Below are positions 4,964-6,051 of a stretch of 6,051 nucleotides of DNA, piece by piece. This stretch comes from Lachnospiraceae bacterium. Lineage in GTDB: Bacteria; Bacillota; Clostridia; Lachnospirales; Lachnospiraceae. The notes beneath the pieces are model-generated. The model was not told where the DNA came from. It was given only the letters and a program-made list of their open reading frames with translations, and made no database searches. Every line of letters begins with the position of its first letter. Position 1 is the first letter of the stretch. The stretch spans positions 1 through 6,051 of the forward strand of contig JAFVAA010000391.1 in the NCBI GenBank assembly GCA_017476305.1, read 5' to 3'. A program made the translations under genes and the position numbers.

Positions 4964-6051
4964 ATGAAAAACCAGAAAAAGAATCTGCATGGAATGCAAA
5001 TACTCACACGCACAGGACAAGCCGGACGGAGACTGCTTTGCATCCTGTTAAGCATGGCAATGCTTAGCAGCATAGCAAATGTCAATCTGAAGCAGGAACC
5101 GATACGAACAGCAAAAGCTGCTTCCTATCAGGTGACACAGACAGAAATCAATCATTTTTTCGGTCAGAGTGCCATCATAGGAAATTCGGTCGGCTTAGGG
5201 TTAAAGCATTTTTTTGATACGACAAAGAAGGGGGATCTGGGAAACCCCACGATGCTCGTACAGGGTTCTTATTCTTTTCTGGCAGATTTTAACAGAAATA
5301 AGCAGTTTATGATTCACTACAAAGGAAGAGCGATGAAAGCAAAAGATGCTGTCAAAGTTTCCAAAGCAAAGCATGTATTTATCAATATGGGAGTCAATGA
5401 TTTTAATACAAGCAAAGACAAAATCTTTACCAACTACAAAAAGTACATAAATGAAATAAAGGGAACCAACCCGAATGTGGATTTCTATATTCTTGCCACC
5501 ACGCCTACATGGAAAGCAAAGGGAAGGATCAACAATAAAGAAATCAACAAGCTGAACAAAAAAATGAAAGCATATGCTGCAGGCCATAAGGATATCTACT
5601 ATATCGACATCAATACTCCGTTAAGAGGCGCGGACGGAAAACTGAAGGAAAGCTATGTTTCGGACGGATTTTTACATTTACGAATGAATGCCTATGAAAT
5701 TTGGACAAAACATATGGTCAATTTTGTAAAAAAGCAGCTTAAGGTCGAAAAGAAAGCCAGAACCCTCATAAAGACTGCACGAAAAAAGCTGAGCGAAAAG
5801 TCTTATAAAAAGGCTGTATCTGCCGTATCCGCTTTGGAAAAAAGCACCTTAAAAAGCAACCTGCAAAAGAAGCTGCGGACCATAAAAAAATTGTTACAAA
5901 AAAAGAAGGTAAAAGCATCAGCGACTCCAAAGCCGACAAAAACGCCTTCTCCAACGAAAACACCAATAGCGACACCTCCTATGGAGACACCTCCTATGGA
6001 GACACCTCCTATGGAGACACCTCCTATGGAGACACCTCCTATGGAGACACC
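4964..6051 (+). CDS. Secreted SGNH/GDSL-type protein with Thr/Pro repeat tail (partial)
   Basis: The start ATG follows AAAGGAGG by 8 nt. The frame stays open for 362 codons to the window edge, so the C-terminus is missing. Residues 1-52 form a long signal peptide (basic region to about 23, hydrophobic 24-40, probable cleavage after A50-K51-A52). The catalytic domain spans about 60-258. Block I is AIIGNSVGLG (70-79, nucleophile S75), block III is INMGVND (140-146), and block V is SDGFLHL (233-239), where D234 and H238 complete the triad. Block I has Asn where the classic GDS has Asp. Next come a Lys-rich, helix-forming region (about 256-318), a Thr/Pro linker (321-336) and five TPPME repeats (337-361). 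SGNH enzymes of this kind are esterases or acyltransferases. Beside an MBOAT/DHHW operon, adding or removing glycan acyl groups is the natural inference. The Lys-rich region and Thr/Pro tail suggest wall association, but no anchor motif is in view. Confidence 0.88.
   Translation, partial: MKNQKKNLHGMQILTRTGQAGRRLLCILLSMAMLSSIANVNLKQEPIRTAKAASYQVTQTEINHFFGQSAIIGNSVGLGLKHFFDTTKKGDLGNPTMLVQGSYSFLADFNRNKQFMIHYKGRAMKAKDAVKVSKAKHVFINMGVNDFNTSKDKIFTNYKKYINEIKGTNPNVDFYILATTPTWKAKGRINNKEINKLNKKMKAYAAGHKDIYYIDINTPLRGADGKLKESYVSDGFLHLRMNAYEIWTKHMVNFVKKQLKVEKKARTLIKTARKKLSEKSYKKAVSAVSALEKSTLKSNLQKKLRTIKKLLQKKKVKASATPKPTKTPSPTKTPIATPPMETPPMETPPMETPPMETPPMET
5971..6051 (+). repeat. 15-bp perfect tandem repeat (TPPME coding)
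   Basis: The unit GACACCTCCTATGGA occurs five times without any difference from 5971 to 6045, and six bases of a sixth copy reach the window edge. In the reading frame it encodes TPPME. The length is a multiple of three, so gain or loss of units keeps the frame. Complete identity, including third codon positions, indicates recent expansion or ongoing homogenisation. The full copy number lies outside the window. Confidence 0.97.

Noticed and set aside
5201..5587. 128-codon minus-strand open frame
   Set aside because: It is antisense to the SGNH catalytic domain, has no ribosome binding site, and its Cys/Phe/His-rich translation looks like a shadow frame.
5766..5975. 69-codon minus-strand open frame
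   Set aside because: Antisense to the Lys-rich and Thr/Pro region of the SGNH protein; the hydrophobic Phe/Ser/Leu translation is what the complement of AAA/AAG-rich coding gives.

Overview
The window looks like chromosomal DNA of a low-GC, Gram-positive gut-type Clostridia, most likely Lachnospiraceae. The basis is the strong AGGAGG-type ribosome binding sites, AT-rich spacers, a consensus sigma-A promoter, and protein families (DHHW, MBOAT, DUF4358-like, DUF4846-like, Lys-rich secreted SGNH) that are common together in that group. This is family knowledge plus inference; no marker gene fixes the genus.

Layout. Four genes read leftward from a promoter at about 4710-4738. In transcription order they are a small secreted DUF4358-like protein (4597-4097), an MBOAT membrane O-acyltransferase of the DltB/AlgI/PatA type (4027-2615), a membrane-anchored DHHW/AlgJ-like SGNH-type partner (2308-1049), and a DUF4846-like lipoprotein (1002-4). 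Divergently, a secreted SGNH/GDSL-type protein starts at 4964. It runs off the right edge inside a perfect 15-bp tandem repeat encoding TPPME.

Likely joint role. MBOAT proteins of this type move acyl groups across the membrane, and AlgJ/AlgX/DHHW-like proteins transfer them to an extracellular polymer. The pair, with three further exported proteins, most simply reads as an O-acetylation system for a cell-wall or capsular glycan. The substrate cannot be read from the sequence.

Non-coding structure is unusually rich. The 306-bp gap between the MBOAT and DHHW genes holds a 47-bp imperfect inverted repeat (2369-2473). Next to it is a GC-richer multi-stem element (about 2463-2609). A third inverted repeat (4053-4098) covers the stop codon of the DUF4358-like gene, and a fourth (4872-4919) lies in the leader of the divergent gene. 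These share short exact sequences (ACCGTTCCTAACGA, ACAGTTCCTTA, TGAACCGT), which suggests one family of small palindromic or MITE-like elements scattered through the locus. No tRNA, rRNA, CRISPR array or transposase gene was seen.
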